Assembly: GCA_015060975.1 (NCBI GenBank)
Contig: SUXI01000007.1
Location: 62,001 to 126,000, forward strand
Direction: 5' to 3'
Source: Bacteroidales bacterium
GTDB taxonomy: Bacteria > Bacteroidota > Bacteroidia > Bacteroidales > Muribaculaceae
DNA length: 64,000 nucleotides
Position numbers and translations under genes: made by a program. This document shows, one piece after another, positions 42,792 through 52,145 of the stretch (the first letter of the stretch is position 1; every line of letters begins with the position of its first letter). Below the pieces are notes generated by a model. That model saw nothing but the letters and a program-made list of their open reading frames with translations, had not been told where the DNA came from and did no database searches.

Positions 42792-43670
42792 ATGATTGAT
42801 AACAATAAACTTATCTTAAATTTTAAATCAAGAATAGGGATATTCTGTTGCCTTACTATAATTGGAATGTTTATTAGTGGATTCCTTGCGCAAATTATTG
42901 CATTTATTTGGGGCGAAAGTTCAACAACGCTACGCATTTCAACAGTAATTCAAAATCTCTTGTTTTTTATTTCTCCTGCTATAATTATAGCGCTTTTCAT
43001 TACGAAATTACCTGCTGATTTTTTGCAATTACGAAAAACTCCAACATTAAAAAGTGTCATCTTGACAATCTTAATAATAGTTCTTAGCATTCCGGCTATG
43101 AATTATATTATTTATTATAATGAGTCTGTAGTGTTGCCCGAATCTTTAAGTGGCTTGGAAAGCTCATTAAAAGCATTAGAAGAATCTAGCCGAAGGCAAA
43201 TTAACATACTTCTTGGGGAACCAACATTTGGCGGCCTCATCCTTTCAATTCTTATTGTTGGTGTTCTTACGGGATTAGGAGAAGAATTATTTTTTAGAGG
43301 TGCGCTTCAAAATATTCTTCGTACTCGTCCAATGAATCCTCATTGTGCAATTTGGATAACTGCTATTATTTTTAGTGCATTACATTTCCAATTTTATGGT
43401 TTTATTCCTCGTATTCTAATTGGTGCATTCTTTGGTTATTTAGTCCTATGGAGTGGCTCAATATGGCTTCCAATATTCGCACATGCGTTGAATAATACAC
43501 TTGTGGTTATATCGATGTGGTTTGTTAATAGAGGTATAATGACTACCGATATAAATAAAGTTGGTATAACAGTGTCGGCTATTGACTGGATGATGGTTGT
43601 CGTGAGTGTTATTGCTACAATAATTGTGATAATTGTTTTACGCAAAGAGTTATTATTGAATAATAGATAA
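42792..43670 (+). CDS. CPBP family intramembrane metalloprotease
   Basis: A 292-residue polytopic membrane protein with seven to eight hydrophobic helices. The Abi/CAAX-protease motifs are present: EELFFRG (motif 1, two Glu and Arg), SALHFQF (motif 2 His), and HALNNT (motif 3 His/Asn). Such proteins include CAAX prenyl endopeptidase and bacteriocin self-immunity factors; the bacterial substrate is usually unknown. Nothing nearby resembles a bacteriocin, so immunity is not supported. It ends about 55 bp before the rnpB 3' end on the opposite strand. Confidence 0.88.
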   Translation: MIDNNKLILNFKSRIGIFCCLTIIGMFISGFLAQIIAFIWGESSTTLRISTVIQNLLFFISPAIIIALFITKLPADFLQLRKTPTLKSVILTILIIVLSIPAMNYIIYYNESVVLPESLSGLESSLKALEESSRRQINILLGEPTFGGLILSILIVGVLTGLGEELFFRGALQNILRTRPMNPHCAIWITAIIFSALHFQFYGFIPRILIGAFFGYLVLWSGSIWLPIFAHALNNTLVVISMWFVNRGIMTTDINKVGITVSAIDWMMVVVSVIATIIVIIVLRKELLLNNR

Positions 43671-43726
43671 ATAATACCTGCAATTGCTCTCAAAATAGTT
43701 TTGTCAGTGTTTTTTTAATTAAAAAA

Positions 43727-44123
43727 GTTGGTACAGACTATAAGCCGGGTTATGTCATTGTGATACTATCAATATGAGTTGTCACAATGTTTCGTCATTT
43801 ATCTGAACGATATGTTGCCACATCGCTTGAAACTTGTGTTTCAGCACTCTACCCCCCGACAATGGACGAGCAATCCTTAAATGCCGGTATACTTGAGCTT
43901 GCAACCCATAAGGTGTGCGGCACGCAATATCGCTATTGCGTCCGGTGGGCTCTTACTCCACCTTTTCACCCTTACCTCCGGAGGGGGAGGAGGCGGTTAT
44001 TTTCTGTCACACTTCTCTACCGTTACCGATAGCTTCTCGTTAAGAAATATGGTGCTCTATGTTGCCCGGACTTTCCTCACACCCCTCATTATTGTGGGTG
44101 AGCGACGAAACGTCTGTGCCAAC
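43727..44123 (-). ncRNA. rnpB: RNase P RNA (type A)
   Basis: The catalytic RNA that matures the 5' ends of tRNAs. On the minus strand it opens with GTTGGCACAGACGTTTCGTC and contains the universal GAGGAAAGTCCGGGC (P4 5' side) and, near the 3' end, AACCCGGCTTATAGTC, followed by closing-stem complement GTACCAAC. Helix P12-like GC-rich hairpins (CCTCCTCCCCCTCCGGAGG) and ATAGAGTGCTGAAAC-like segments match type A bacterial RNase P. The ORFs listed in the track at 43787-44313 are artefacts of this RNA. A TACCTTTG promoter box lies just upstream at 44134-44141, and a T-run follows the 3' end. Confidence 0.95.
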
Positions 44124-44133
44124 TTTTATTTTA

Positions 44134-44141
44134 CAAAGGTA
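44134..44141 (-). promoter_or_regulatory. -7 box of the rnpB promoter
   Basis: On the minus strand, TACCTTTG with TTGC at the -33 spacing, ending 10 bp before the mature 5' end. Confidence 0.65.
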
Positions 44142-44193
44142 CAAAAATCTTGTAGATGTGGCAATTTTAAAAGTAATAACAACTGAGTTATGT

Positions 44194-45468
44194 TTAAAAT
44201 GCCTCGCCAATAGCAAATACTATTCCGTTGGTTCCTTCTCCAAATCCCCAGTCGATACGAGCATTAACATTGTGTTTAAACTCATATCTTATGCCAACAC
44301 CAAAGTTGTATAGCCATTCAGGTTTTATATTTTGGTCTTTAAATTCGTCAAAATCGGCAAATAATGTTGCGTTACCAACCCACGCAGTCATCCCTAATCG
44401 TTTCCATAAATGTTGGCGATATTCAATTTGAGCAACGACTTGATTATTATCAATGGTAGAGCCCATATAATATCCGCGCATTCGTATTCCGTCTGATGCA
44501 AGCATTTCTCGCATGGTCCATGGTGTGTTTACACTATTTAGTTTTGTGTATAAATCAACTGCCATTATCGCACCATTCCACATGTGAAAATAGCCATTTG
44601 CAATAAATGTGTGGCTGAAAAATGTTTTTGGGGCATTGCCCAACCCCTTTGGATATATCATAGGTTTATATGCTATATGTAATCCTTTAGTGGGGGTTAG
44701 AAGGTTATTACGAGAGTCATATTCGAGAGATACCCCCATTCCGGTAACATAATATTGAGGTCTGTCGCCTAATAAATATTCCGGGTTAAGGATTCTTTTT
44801 GCATCGGTATAGTTGGAACGAAGCATAGCTCCGGCATAAACATTGCGATTGACTTTATAAATATATTCGGCTTGAACATCTATTTGTCGTCGGTCATACT
44901 GCGATTGGCGATTTTTTGCTGTTTCTTCCGATGTAATTCCCCAAAAATTCAATCGTTTTTGATATAATTCAGTTTTATATGATAATCTTGAGCGATGGTC
45001 ATTGAATAGATTATTGCCTTTGAGTGTTAATACATAAAAGCCTTTATATGATACATTTATAGATGCAAAAATATCCGAAGGTTGCATCGTTGAATCTTTG
45101 CGGTTAACTCGATATAGACCGGTCATTGCTCCGCCTATGCCAAACCCTCCTTCTCGGGTATATGATGGTGTGATGGCAAAACCTACGTCAAGAGCTTTTT
45201 CATGGGTGCGGTCGATATTTCCTCGCATAAGTGAGTTAAGATATTTCCTTGACCATTCAGGAAATTTGGATATAAAGCCTAAAGAGTCGGGGTATTCAGT
45301 TGGTGATTTCGGAATTTCATACGGCACGGGGGCAGGTGCAACATAAAATGTTCCTTGAATCACTTCTTTGTTGGCTCGAATAGAATCAATATTTGTTTTT
45401 GCCGATATAGGACTATGGTATATAATTGATGATATAAGTACAATAAAAAATGCAACGATTCTATTCAT
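44194..45468 (-). CDS. BamA/TamA-family outer-membrane barrel protein
   Basis: A 424-residue exported protein with a signal peptide (about 1-23) and a periplasmic linker of ~85 residues; no POTRA domains can be seen. The rest is a beta-barrel of alternating aromatic strands ending in the surface-antigen C-terminus (RIDWGFGEGTNGIVFAIGEAF, terminal Phe). The strand GIRMRGYYMGST carries the family's RGY/RGF loop-6 signature. It is much shorter than BamA and, lacking POTRAs, is probably not the assembly machine itself. It may be a surface antigen or a lipid/protein porter. It has an exact-consensus promoter and is tail-to-tail with rnpB read-through, i.e. both lie on the minus strand. Confidence 0.85.
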   Translation of the reverse strand: MNRIVAFFIVLISSIIYHSPISAKTNIDSIRANKEVIQGTFYVAPAPVPYEIPKSPTEYPDSLGFISKFPEWSRKYLNSLMRGNIDRTHEKALDVGFAITPSYTREGGFGIGGAMTGLYRVNRKDSTMQPSDIFASINVSYKGFYVLTLKGNNLFNDHRSRLSYKTELYQKRLNFWGITSEETAKNRQSQYDRRQIDVQAEYIYKVNRNVYAGAMLRSNYTDAKRILNPEYLLGDRPQYYVTGMGVSLEYDSRNNLLTPTKGLHIAYKPMIYPKGLGNAPKTFFSHTFIANGYFHMWNGAIMAVDLYTKLNSVNTPWTMREMLASDGIRMRGYYMGSTIDNNQVVAQIEYRQHLWKRLGMTAWVGNATLFADFDEFKDQNIKPEWLYNFGVGIRYEFKHNVNARIDWGFGEGTNGIVFAIGEAF

Positions 45469-45491
45469 TTTATTCTATTTTATATTTAATA

Positions 45492-45522
45492 CAAATATAC
45501 AAATTTAGAGACGTATGACAAA
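45492..45522 (-). promoter_or_regulatory. Consensus promoter of the barrel-protein gene
   Basis: On the minus strand, TTTG (45522-45519), 19 bp, TATATTTG (45499-45492). Full match, 24 bp before the ATG. Confidence 0.78.
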
Positions 45523-45565
45523 AACCAAAAGCTATGCTACATATCTTATATGCATAGCTTTTGGT
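45519..45565 (-). terminator. Terminator of rsfS-ftsH
   Basis: On the minus strand, ACCAAAAGCTATGC / GCATAGCTTTTGGT is followed by TTTTTG. Its T-run overlaps the -33 box of the next promoter, as also seen at 12221. Confidence 0.78.
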
Positions 45566-45583
45566 ATTTATTGATAATAAAAA

Positions 45584-47662
45584 CTACTTTTGGGGTAATG
45601 GAGGCATATTTGCGGGGAATGATTTATCTTCGTTTGGACTAATTTCAGAATCTTCTGCTTTAGTCGCACGCTCTTGAGCTATTTTCTCATTCTCGGCTAT
45701 TTCTTCTGCTTCGGCATTTGCAGCCTCTGCCGATTTTGCTTTAAGTATCTCATCGGTGCGTGATGTCCATTGTCGTTTCCCAAAAATATTTTCTACATCT
45801 TCAGTAAATATAACCTCACGAGTAATGAGAATATCAGCAAGCTGTTTATGCCCGTCGGCATAATTTGTTAGTAATTCTTTTGCTCGATTATATTGTTCAT
45901 TTATTATGCGTGACACCTCATCATCAATCATTTTTGCTCGTTGGTCACTGAATGGCTTTGAAAATCCGTATTCTTGCCCTGTAGAGTCATAATAACTGAT
46001 GTTAGGAAGTTTGTCACTCATGCCATAATATACAACCATTGCGTATGCTTGTTTTGTCACTCGTTCAAGGTCATTTGCCGCACCCGTTGAGATGTGTCCT
46101 AAGAATAACTCTTCTGCGGCACGTCCTGCAAGTAACGAGCAGATATCATCAAGAATAGCTTGCGTAGGAGTAATCTGACGTTCTTCGGGAAGATACCATG
46201 CGGCACCAAGAGCTTTACCTCTTGGAACAATGGTAACTTTAATCAGGGGATTGGCATATTTCAAATGCCATGACACGGTAGCGTGCCCTGCCTCGTGAAC
46301 GGCAATAGCTCGTTTTTCTTCATCGGTTGTTATTTTGTTGCGTTTTTCCAATCCACCGATTATACGATCTACCGCATCAATAAAATCTTGACGCTCAACG
46401 ACTGATTTATTGTGACGAGCTGCAATAAGAGCTGCTTCGTTACATACATTTGCAATATCGGCACCTGAAAATCCCGGAGTTTGTCGTGCAAGTAAATCAA
46501 CATCAACACTTTCGTCTATTTTAATTTTACGCAAATGCACATTAAATATAGCTACACGGTCATTGAGGTCGGGTAGTTCTACATAGATTTGTCGGTCAAA
46601 ACGTCCAGCGCGAAGTAAGGCTTTGTCTAGGATGTCGGCACGATTTGTTGCGGCAAGTATTATGACACCACTATTTGTGCCGAATCCGTCCATTTCGGTA
46701 AGTAGTTGATTTAATGTGTTTTCACGTTCGTCATTGGCTCCCATGCTTGGGTTTTTCCCTCGAGCACGTCCCACGGTATCAATCTCGTCAATAAAGACGA
46801 TACATGGCGATTTTTCTTTTGCTTGACGAAATAGGTCGCGAACGCGTGATGCCCCAACACCTACAAACATTTCGGTAAAATCCGATCCCGACATATAGAA
46901 GAATGGCACATTGGCTTCTCCTGCCACGGCTTTTGCCAATAAAGTTTTTCCGGTTCCCGGAGGTCCCACAAGTAAGGCTCCTTTGGGTATTTTACCACCG
47001 AGTTCGGTATATCTATTGGGGTTTTTAAGAAATTCAACGATTTCTTCAATTTCTGTTTTTGCTTCGGCAAGTCCAGCAACGTCATTGAAATTTACTTTTA
47101 CATTGCTGTCTTTGTCAAAAATTTGGGCTTTAGATTTTCCTACATTGAAAATCCCCGCACTTCCGCTACCGCCACCACCCATGCGACGCATCATGAATAT
47201 CCAAAGGGCAATGAGTAGAATAATTGGACCTACCGACCATAGAAATTGACTTATGCCACTTTCTTGTTCGACATCATATTTTGGAACATCAATACCGCTT
47301 TTCTCCCACTCGTTGATTTCGTTGAGCATTGATACTTGGTCGCAATTGGTATGAACACGTGCTGTTGTTCCTTGCGTATTTGCCTGTTTATATTGTTCCG
47401 GAAATATTTTTGTTGCTAATGAGTCGTTTAATATTCCAATAACAATCCTGTCATCGCCTTTAATTATAATTTCTTTGATGCCATGATCTTTTGTTATATA
47501 TTCCTTGAATTCTTGTAGGGAAATTTCTTTATCCATCGTGTTCCCTTGATTAAGGAAATACATGCCAAACAAAAAAAGTATTATTAATGCATACATCCAA
47601 AAGATGTTAAATTTGATTAATGGTTTTTTATTCGGGCTGTTTGTCGGTTTAAAATTTGCCAT
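45584..47662 (-). CDS. ftsH: ATP-dependent zinc metalloprotease FtsH
   Basis: A 692-residue inner-membrane AAA protease. Two membrane helices (about 22-42 and 145-162) flank a periplasmic domain. The AAA module has Walker A GPPGTGKT, Walker [16 protein letters not shown] and [20 protein letters not shown]. The M41 protease carries HEAGH (~455). The C-terminal ~55 residues are a Glu/Ala-rich tail, longer than in E. coli. It degrades misfolded membrane proteins and regulatory substrates. It lies 26 bp downstream of rsfS in the same direction and ends at a strong terminator. Confidence 0.95.
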   Translation of the reverse strand: MANFKPTNSPNKKPLIKFNIFWMYALIILFLFGMYFLNQGNTMDKEISLQEFKEYITKDHGIKEIIIKGDDRIVIGILNDSLATKIFPEQYKQANTQGTTARVHTNCDQVSMLNEINEWEKSGIDVPKYDVEQESGISQFLWSVGPIILLIALWIFMMRRMGGGGSGSAGIFNVGKSKAQIFDKDSNVKVNFNDVAGLAEAKTEIEEIVEFLKNPNRYTELGGKIPKGALLVGPPGTGKTLLAKAVAGEANVPFFYMSGSDFTEMFVGVGASRVRDLFRQAKEKSPCIVFIDEIDTVGRARGKNPSMGANDERENTLNQLLTEMDGFGTNSGVIILAATNRADILDKALLRAGRFDRQIYVELPDLNDRVAIFNVHLRKIKIDESVDVDLLARQTPGFSGADIANVCNEAALIAARHNKSVVERQDFIDAVDRIIGGLEKRNKITTDEEKRAIAVHEAGHATVSWHLKYANPLIKVTIVPRGKALGAAWYLPEERQITPTQAILDDICSLLAGRAAEELFLGHISTGAANDLERVTKQAYAMVVYYGMSDKLPNISYYDSTGQEYGFSKPFSDQRAKMIDDEVSRIINEQYNRAKELLTNYADGHKQLADILITREVIFTEDVENIFGKRQWTSRTDEILKAKSAEAANAEAEEIAENEKIAQERATKAEDSEISPNEDKSFPANMPPLPQK

Positions 47663-47688
47663 ATTATTGGTTGTGAATAATATTTATT

Positions 47689-48048
47689 TTAATCTAAGTC
47701 GGGAATCTCTGTTATTTTGGCATCACTCCACAATTCCTCAAGATTGTAAAGCGTGCGAGTTTCGGGCAAAAATACATGAACAATGGTTTCTCCATAATCA
47801 ATTACAATCCATTGTGAGTTTTGGTAGCCGTCATAGTTATAAGGTTTAATGCCGGCATTCTCAAGGAGGTATTCTCTAATGCTATCGGCGATAGCGCTCA
47901 CTTGCATTGTTGAGGACCCCTCGCATATAATAAATTGCTGTGTTGCCGCCGATTCAATATTGCTGAGATCGACAATAGAAATACCTCTACCTTTTCGTTC
48001 TTGTATTCCTTCTATTATTAATTGGGTTATATTAGTAGATATTGTCAT
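47689..48048 (-). CDS. rsfS: Ribosomal silencing factor RsfS
   Basis: A 119-residue member of the RsfS/Iojap family. It binds L14 and blocks subunit joining during starvation. Visible family features are DLSNIESAATQQFIICEG and the YDGYQNSQWIVIDYGETIVHVFLPETR block. Normal length. The ATG at 48048 is downstream of a TACCTTTG box (48076-48083). It is the first gene of an rsfS-ftsH pair, an arrangement common in Bacteroidetes. Confidence 0.93.
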   Translation of the reverse strand: MTISTNITQLIIEGIQERKGRGISIVDLSNIESAATQQFIICEGSSTMQVSAIADSIREYLLENAGIKPYNYDGYQNSQWIVIDYGETIVHVFLPETRTLYNLEELWSDAKITEIPDLD

Positions 48049-48075
48049 TAATATGTTGATTTTGTATTTTTAATG

Positions 48076-48083
48076 CAAAGGTA
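48076..48083 (-). promoter_or_regulatory. -7 box of the rsfS-ftsH promoter
   Basis: On the minus strand, TACCTTTG, 28 bp before the rsfS ATG. The -33 element is not clear. Confidence 0.5.
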
Positions 48084-48172
48084 ATCAAAAAATGCTATTG
48101 GAATAAAGTCATTTGTGATTATATCACCATTATAACAAATAATGTGCCAAAAAAGGTCAATGTGTGGCAATA

Positions 48173-49438
48173 TTATTCATATCTCATAGTTTGCGAGGGA
48201 CTGATTGTCGATACCAAATGAGATGGTAGGATTAAAATGAGTATTGAAACAATTATTACTACTATATTTAAAATGGCAATGTGCCACCAATTTATGTCGA
48301 TGGGAACATAGCTAAGGTAATATGCTTCAGGGTCGAGAGGTATAATATGGAATCTGTTTTGAATTATGACAAAAGATATAGACAATAAATTACCAATAGC
48401 CATGCCACGCAACACTAACCGCTGTGTCATATATATGAAAATGTTGCGAATTTGGGAGTTTGTCGCTCCTATAGATTTAAGCAGCCCAATTGTTTTTACA
48501 CGCTCGAGTATTAAAATGAAAAGGCATGAAACGAGTGTGAAACCGGCAACGCACGACATCAGTATTAATATTACAACGACATTTGTGTCAAGTAGGTCAA
48601 GCCAATTAAGGTATATTGCGCCTGTGTGCATAACGTTGTCGATATTATACAATTTGTTTAGTTTTTGTGTGTAAACCGCTTGGTTTATTGCCGATTGCAG
48701 TAGCTTTGACTTGGTGATGATTCCTTTATTGTCAAGGCCCGATATATCGATGGAATTTCCCGATAAAGAGTCGAGCAGTGATAATCTTTGCAATGTAGTT
48801 GTTGAAGCATAGGCTGTGACTTTGTCATATTCACCGAAACCGCTGTTGTATATGCCAGCTATCTCAAATTTTCGAGGTTTTATATTTCCATGCGTGAAAA
48901 AATAGGTGTTGATATTGTCGCCTATTTCAAGATTGAGCGCGTTGGCTGTCAGTGTGGATATAATGATTTTATTTTTACAAGAATCATTATTGTAGTCGGG
49001 TATTGCGCCTGATATAATATTCTGTTCAATAAAACTGTTGTCATGGTTGTTATTTATCCCTTTAAATATTGCACCAACAAAATTTTTATCGTTTTTTAAC
49101 ATCCCAGGCTGTGTTACGCCAATGGAAATAATGGCATTTGAACTGTCGGGATTGATGACAGGTTCTATTATATCATAAAGTGTTTTGTCTAATGTTATGC
49201 TTTGGTCGGTGATTCCGGTGGAATAGTCTATTGCGGGATTGATTGTTATCTGGGCGTTAAAACCCATTACTTTTTCTTGGATTTGTTTCTTGAATCCCGA
49301 TACCACGGTTAAAGTTATCACCATCACAACTATGGCTATTGCCACACCTGTGACGGCGATTATTGTACTCGATGACGATGTGTCTCGTTTAGTTCCCTTG
49401 AGTTGAAGTCGTTGGGCGATAAATAAAGAAAAATTCAT
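48173..49438 (-). CDS. ABC transporter permease (FtsX-like/LolC-LolE family)
   Basis: A 421-residue inner-membrane permease with the MacB/LolC topology: a helix near the N-terminus (~27-50), a large periplasmic domain (~50-285) and three C-terminal helices (about 287-312, 330-355, 375-405). Lol-type features are the FxAxRLxLKG start and the LLKSIGATNSQIRNIFI loop. It may release lipoproteins from the inner membrane, but the matching ATPase is not adjacent, so the exact role is uncertain. It is 3 bp downstream of the aminotransferase gene and co-transcribed. Confidence 0.85.
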   Translation of the reverse strand: MNFSLFIAQRLQLKGTKRDTSSSSTIIAVTGVAIAIVVMVITLTVVSGFKKQIQEKVMGFNAQITINPAIDYSTGITDQSITLDKTLYDIIEPVINPDSSNAIISIGVTQPGMLKNDKNFVGAIFKGINNNHDNSFIEQNIISGAIPDYNNDSCKNKIIISTLTANALNLEIGDNINTYFFTHGNIKPRKFEIAGIYNSGFGEYDKVTAYASTTTLQRLSLLDSLSGNSIDISGLDNKGIITKSKLLQSAINQAVYTQKLNKLYNIDNVMHTGAIYLNWLDLLDTNVVVILILMSCVAGFTLVSCLFILILERVKTIGLLKSIGATNSQIRNIFIYMTQRLVLRGMAIGNLLSISFVIIQNRFHIIPLDPEAYYLSYVPIDINWWHIAILNIVVIIVSILILILPSHLVSTISPSQTMRYE

Positions 49439-49441
49439 CGA

Positions 49442-50641
49442 TTAGTTTGTCTTTCCCGGATATGCTTTTAATGCTTCGGCAAGTACTTTAAGGGCTTTGG
49501 CGAGATTCTCTTTCTTGAGAACGTATGCCATTCGCACTTCATTGCGTCCCACTCCTTCGGTTGTGTAGAATCCCGATGCCGGAGCCATAAACACGGTTTG
49601 TCTTTCATATTCAAAGTCACGAAGGCACCATTCGCAAAACTTGTCGGCGTCATCGACAGGAAGTGATACCACTGTGTAGAATGCTCCCATAGGAATAGGG
49701 GAGTAGCACCCCGGTATTTTATTCAAACCGTCGATAAGATATTTACGGCGCTCTACATATTCGTTATATGTCATCAACATATAGTCGGCACTTGCATCGA
49801 TTGAAGCTTCTGCCACGATTTGTCCCAATAGGGGTGGACTTAATCGGGCTTGGCAAAATTTCATCACATTTTTCTTAAGCTCTTTGTGCTTTGTGATGAT
49901 TGCACCTATGCGAATGCCACATTCGCTATAACGTTTTGATACTGAATCGATAAGCACGACCTGTTCCTCGATTCCGGGAAGATGAAATGCTGAGATATAT
50001 GGAGCACCTGTATAGCAAAATTCACGATAAACCTCATCAGAGAACAAGAAAAGGTCATATTTCTTTACAATATCGCGAATTTGGTTCATCTCCTTTTGAG
50101 TATATAGATAGCCGGTGGGATTGTTGGGATTGCATATCAAAATACCCTTGGTGCGAGGAGTTATCAATGCTTCAAATTTCTCTACCGGGGGCAATGCAAA
50201 CCCTTCATCTATACTTGAAGGAACGGTAACGATTTTTGCACCTGCCGAAATTGCAAATGCCATATAGTTGGCATAGGCCGGTTCGGGAACTATAATTTCG
50301 TCTCCGGGATCAAGACATGCCATAAATGCAAACAACACAGCCTCGCTACCACCGGTTGTGACGATAATATCGTCAACATCGACATCAATGTTGAATCGCT
50401 TATAATATGCCGCCAATTTTTGACGCAAAGAAAGCAGTCCCTCCGATGGGCTGTATTCAAGCGTAGTGCGGTCGATATGTTTCAAAGCCTCCAATCCTTC
50501 TTGGGGAGAGGGTAAGTCGGGCTGACCGATGTTCAAGTGATAAACTTTCACTCCTCGAGCTTTTGCCGCATTTGACAATGGCACGAGTTTGCGAATGGGT
50601 GATGCCGGCATTATCTGCCCGCGTTGTGATATACTTGGCAT
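49442..50641 (-). CDS. PLP-dependent class I/II aminotransferase
   Basis: A 399-residue fold-I aminotransferase. The PLP Lys is in SVSKRYSECG (~240), with NPNNPTG (~170), SDEVYREFCY, and the Arg near RNEVRMAYVL that binds the substrate carboxylate. The NIGQPDLPSP start and GLLSLR segment place it among aspartate/aromatic-type enzymes (AspB-like). The exact amino donor cannot be read. Upstream, a TACCTTTG box (50700-50707) may be the promoter. Its stop is 3 bp from the permease start. Confidence 0.88.
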   Translation of the reverse strand: MPSISQRGQIMPASPIRKLVPLSNAAKARGVKVYHLNIGQPDLPSPQEGLEALKHIDRTTLEYSPSEGLLSLRQKLAAYYKRFNIDVDVDDIIVTTGGSEAVLFAFMACLDPGDEIIVPEPAYANYMAFAISAGAKIVTVPSSIDEGFALPPVEKFEALITPRTKGILICNPNNPTGYLYTQKEMNQIRDIVKKYDLFLFSDEVYREFCYTGAPYISAFHLPGIEEQVVLIDSVSKRYSECGIRIGAIITKHKELKKNVMKFCQARLSPPLLGQIVAEASIDASADYMLMTYNEYVERRKYLIDGLNKIPGCYSPIPMGAFYTVVSLPVDDADKFCEWCLRDFEYERQTVFMAPASGFYTTEGVGRNEVRMAYVLKKENLAKALKVLAEALKAYPGKTN

Positions 50642-50699
50642 TTTATAAAAATGTTTTTATTCTGAAATCTAAAATATTTTGCAACATATTATTAAAATG

Positions 50700-50707
50700 C
50701 AAAGGTA
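50700..50707 (-). promoter_or_regulatory. Putative -7 box for the aminotransferase-permease unit
   Basis: On the minus strand, TACCTTTG, 59 bp before the ATG; no clear -33 partner. Confidence 0.45.
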
Positions 50708-50767
50708 ATGCAAAACCACATAAAATAAAAACTAATCTCAAAATTTAACCATGAAATGACACAAAAA

Positions 50768-50805
50768 AAGGTATAAAAAGGCTACCGCTGCTCATTGCGA
50801 TAGCC
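50768..50805 (-). terminator. Terminator of the LRR gene at 50902
   Basis: On the minus strand, GGCTATCGC / GCGGTAGCC with an 8-nt loop is followed by TTTTTATACC and a second T-run. Confidence 0.8.
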
Positions 50806-50901
50806 CTGTTATATAAAAGTACATAATTACATAAAATTAGTATCTTTTATGCCTTTTGTTTTTTTGTTGAAAAAATATCGTACGACCTTAATTATTAACA
50901 T

Positions 50902-51762
50902 TTAATTTTTAATTATAAATTTCTTTGTGGTTCCGTCGCTATACTTCACAATATTTAAGCCTTTAGTTGGTTCCGAGAGCAATCGACCGTAAATATCATA
51001 GCGTACCACCTCGATGGCTTTTTTATCTATTTCAATGCCTTCTACCCCTGCTATTTCAGTAATATTGGTAAAATTACGCCATTCATAAGCATTAACGTAT
51101 GCATCTTTTGTTCCTTCCGGCACATTTAATAGAGCTGAAAAGCTTCCCCCGAAAGCGCAATAGTCACATATTGGCGGAGTTTCACAATAAGATGTGACAG
51201 AGTCTAAATAGCAATAAGCGAACGCATACCTTCCAATATATGTAATCGAATTGCCAATAGTTACCTCAGTCAGCTTGTAGCAATACTGGAACGCCCCATC
51301 GCCAATTTTAGTCACCGAATTAGGTATAGTTACCTCGGTTAATCCTGAACAATTATAGAACGCATAGTTACCAATTGATGTCACCGAATTAGAGATATTG
51401 ATCACAGTCATCCCAGTGCATTCCATGAATGCGTTGTTCCCAATTGTAGTTACCGAATTAGGTATAGTTGCCTCAGTTAGCCCATAGCAACCATAGAACG
51501 CCAAGTTCCCAATTTCAGTAACCGAATAAGTAATACCATTATGTGTCACCGAATTAGGGATCGAAACCGCACCGTAGTATTCGTTAGAATAATCATCGTA
51601 AGAATCTCCTCTATATGTCACCTTCACAGTATTATTAGACGAGTTAGAGAAGTTGTAATAAATGCCATCGGCTTCAAAGTCGTGAGCGGAAGCTGAAAGC
51701 CCAATGGAAAGCATTGCCACGATAGTGACAAAAGCCTTTGATAGAAAGATTAAATTTTTCAT
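50902..51762 (-). CDS. Secreted BspA-type leucine-rich repeat protein
   Basis: A 286-residue exported protein with a signal peptide (about 1-26). Five to six BspA-type repeats follow, such as IGNLAFYGCYGLTEATIPNSVTT, IGNYAFYNCSGLTEVTIPNSVTK and IGDGAFQYCYKLTEVTIGN, strikingly regular at the DNA level too. The last ~50 residues (VVRYDIYGRLL, GLNIVKYSDGTTKKFIIKN) form a type IX-like sorting tail. It is the intact paralogue of the pseudogene at 22681-23370 and more distantly of 8375-9442. Surface adhesion or glycan/host binding is typical for the family, but the ligand is unknown. It is flanked upstream by a 600-bp structured spacer. Confidence 0.87.
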   Translation of the reverse strand: MKNLIFLSKAFVTIVAMLSIGLSASAHDFEADGIYYNFSNSSNNTVKVTYRGDSYDDYSNEYYGAVSIPNSVTHNGITYSVTEIGNLAFYGCYGLTEATIPNSVTTIGNNAFMECTGMTVINISNSVTSIGNYAFYNCSGLTEVTIPNSVTKIGDGAFQYCYKLTEVTIGNSITYIGRYAFAYCYLDSVTSYCETPPICDYCAFGGSFSALLNVPEGTKDAYVNAYEWRNFTNITEIAGVEGIEIDKKAIEVVRYDIYGRLLSEPTKGLNIVKYSDGTTKKFIIKN

Positions 51763-51992
51763 TATAGAATAAATTATATTATTGGTTTGTTGTTGATTAT
51801 CAAATTATTAGTAATAAAATAACATCTCCGTTTTTAATAAGAGAGAGATGCAATTACCTTAAATGACTGAAAACCAACTTCGTAAGTCATGACAGAATAC
51901 AACGACTTGCAACGAAATTATTTATATTGTTGCTATTTTTTATGAGTTATATTTTGTAAACGTTTGATTTTTAATTACTTTTGTGAAGCGAT

Positions 51993-52013
51993 TCTCTCTT
52001 ATTAAGAGAGAGA
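51993..52013. repeat. Palindrome TCTCTCTTATTAAGAGAGAGA
   Basis: A 21-bp near-perfect inverted repeat. The right arm AAGAGAGAGAT recurs about 160 bp upstream (near 51841), so the two could be direct repeats bounding a lost or present insertion. The palindrome followed by TTTT could also terminate plus-strand transcription. Confidence 0.55.
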
Positions 52014-52034
52014 TTTTGACATATTTTAAGTATT

Positions 52035-52076
52035 AAAAATTATATACCAAAAATTATATACCAAAAATTATATACC
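52035..52076. repeat. Three tandem copies of a 14-bp repeat
   Basis: AAAAATTATATACC occurs three times without a mismatch, followed by a partial copy (GAAAAT). Such a short array is prone to copy-number change. Confidence 0.85.
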
Positions 52077-52084
52077 GAAAATCA

Positions 52085-52145
52085 AGGTGTTTAGCACCTA
52101 AACTGTCCCCTTTTTGAATGAAAGGGGGACGAGGCTCGCAGAGCC
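52085..52145. repeat. Cluster of three adjacent hairpins (REP-like)
   Basis: AGGTG-TTTAG-CACCT (52085-52099), GTCCCC...GGGGGAC (52105-52130) and GGCTC-GCA-GAGCC (52133-52145) lie end to end. The GC-rich arms stand out from the AT-rich surroundings, as in dispersed intergenic palindromic elements. Only one copy is in this window. Confidence 0.55.

Noticed and set aside
42792-43670. CPBP protease as bacteriocin immunity protein
   Set aside because: No bacteriocin-like small ORF or exporter is nearby; its neighbours are a tRNA methylase gene and rnpB.
43787-44313. Three overlapping plus-strand ORFs of 81-101 residues
   Set aside because: They lie across rnpB on the opposite strand and have RNA-derived GC-rich composition; no ribosome-binding context or family match.
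52035-52076. CRISPR array
   Set aside because: The units are only 14 bp, have no spacers and no cas genes are near.
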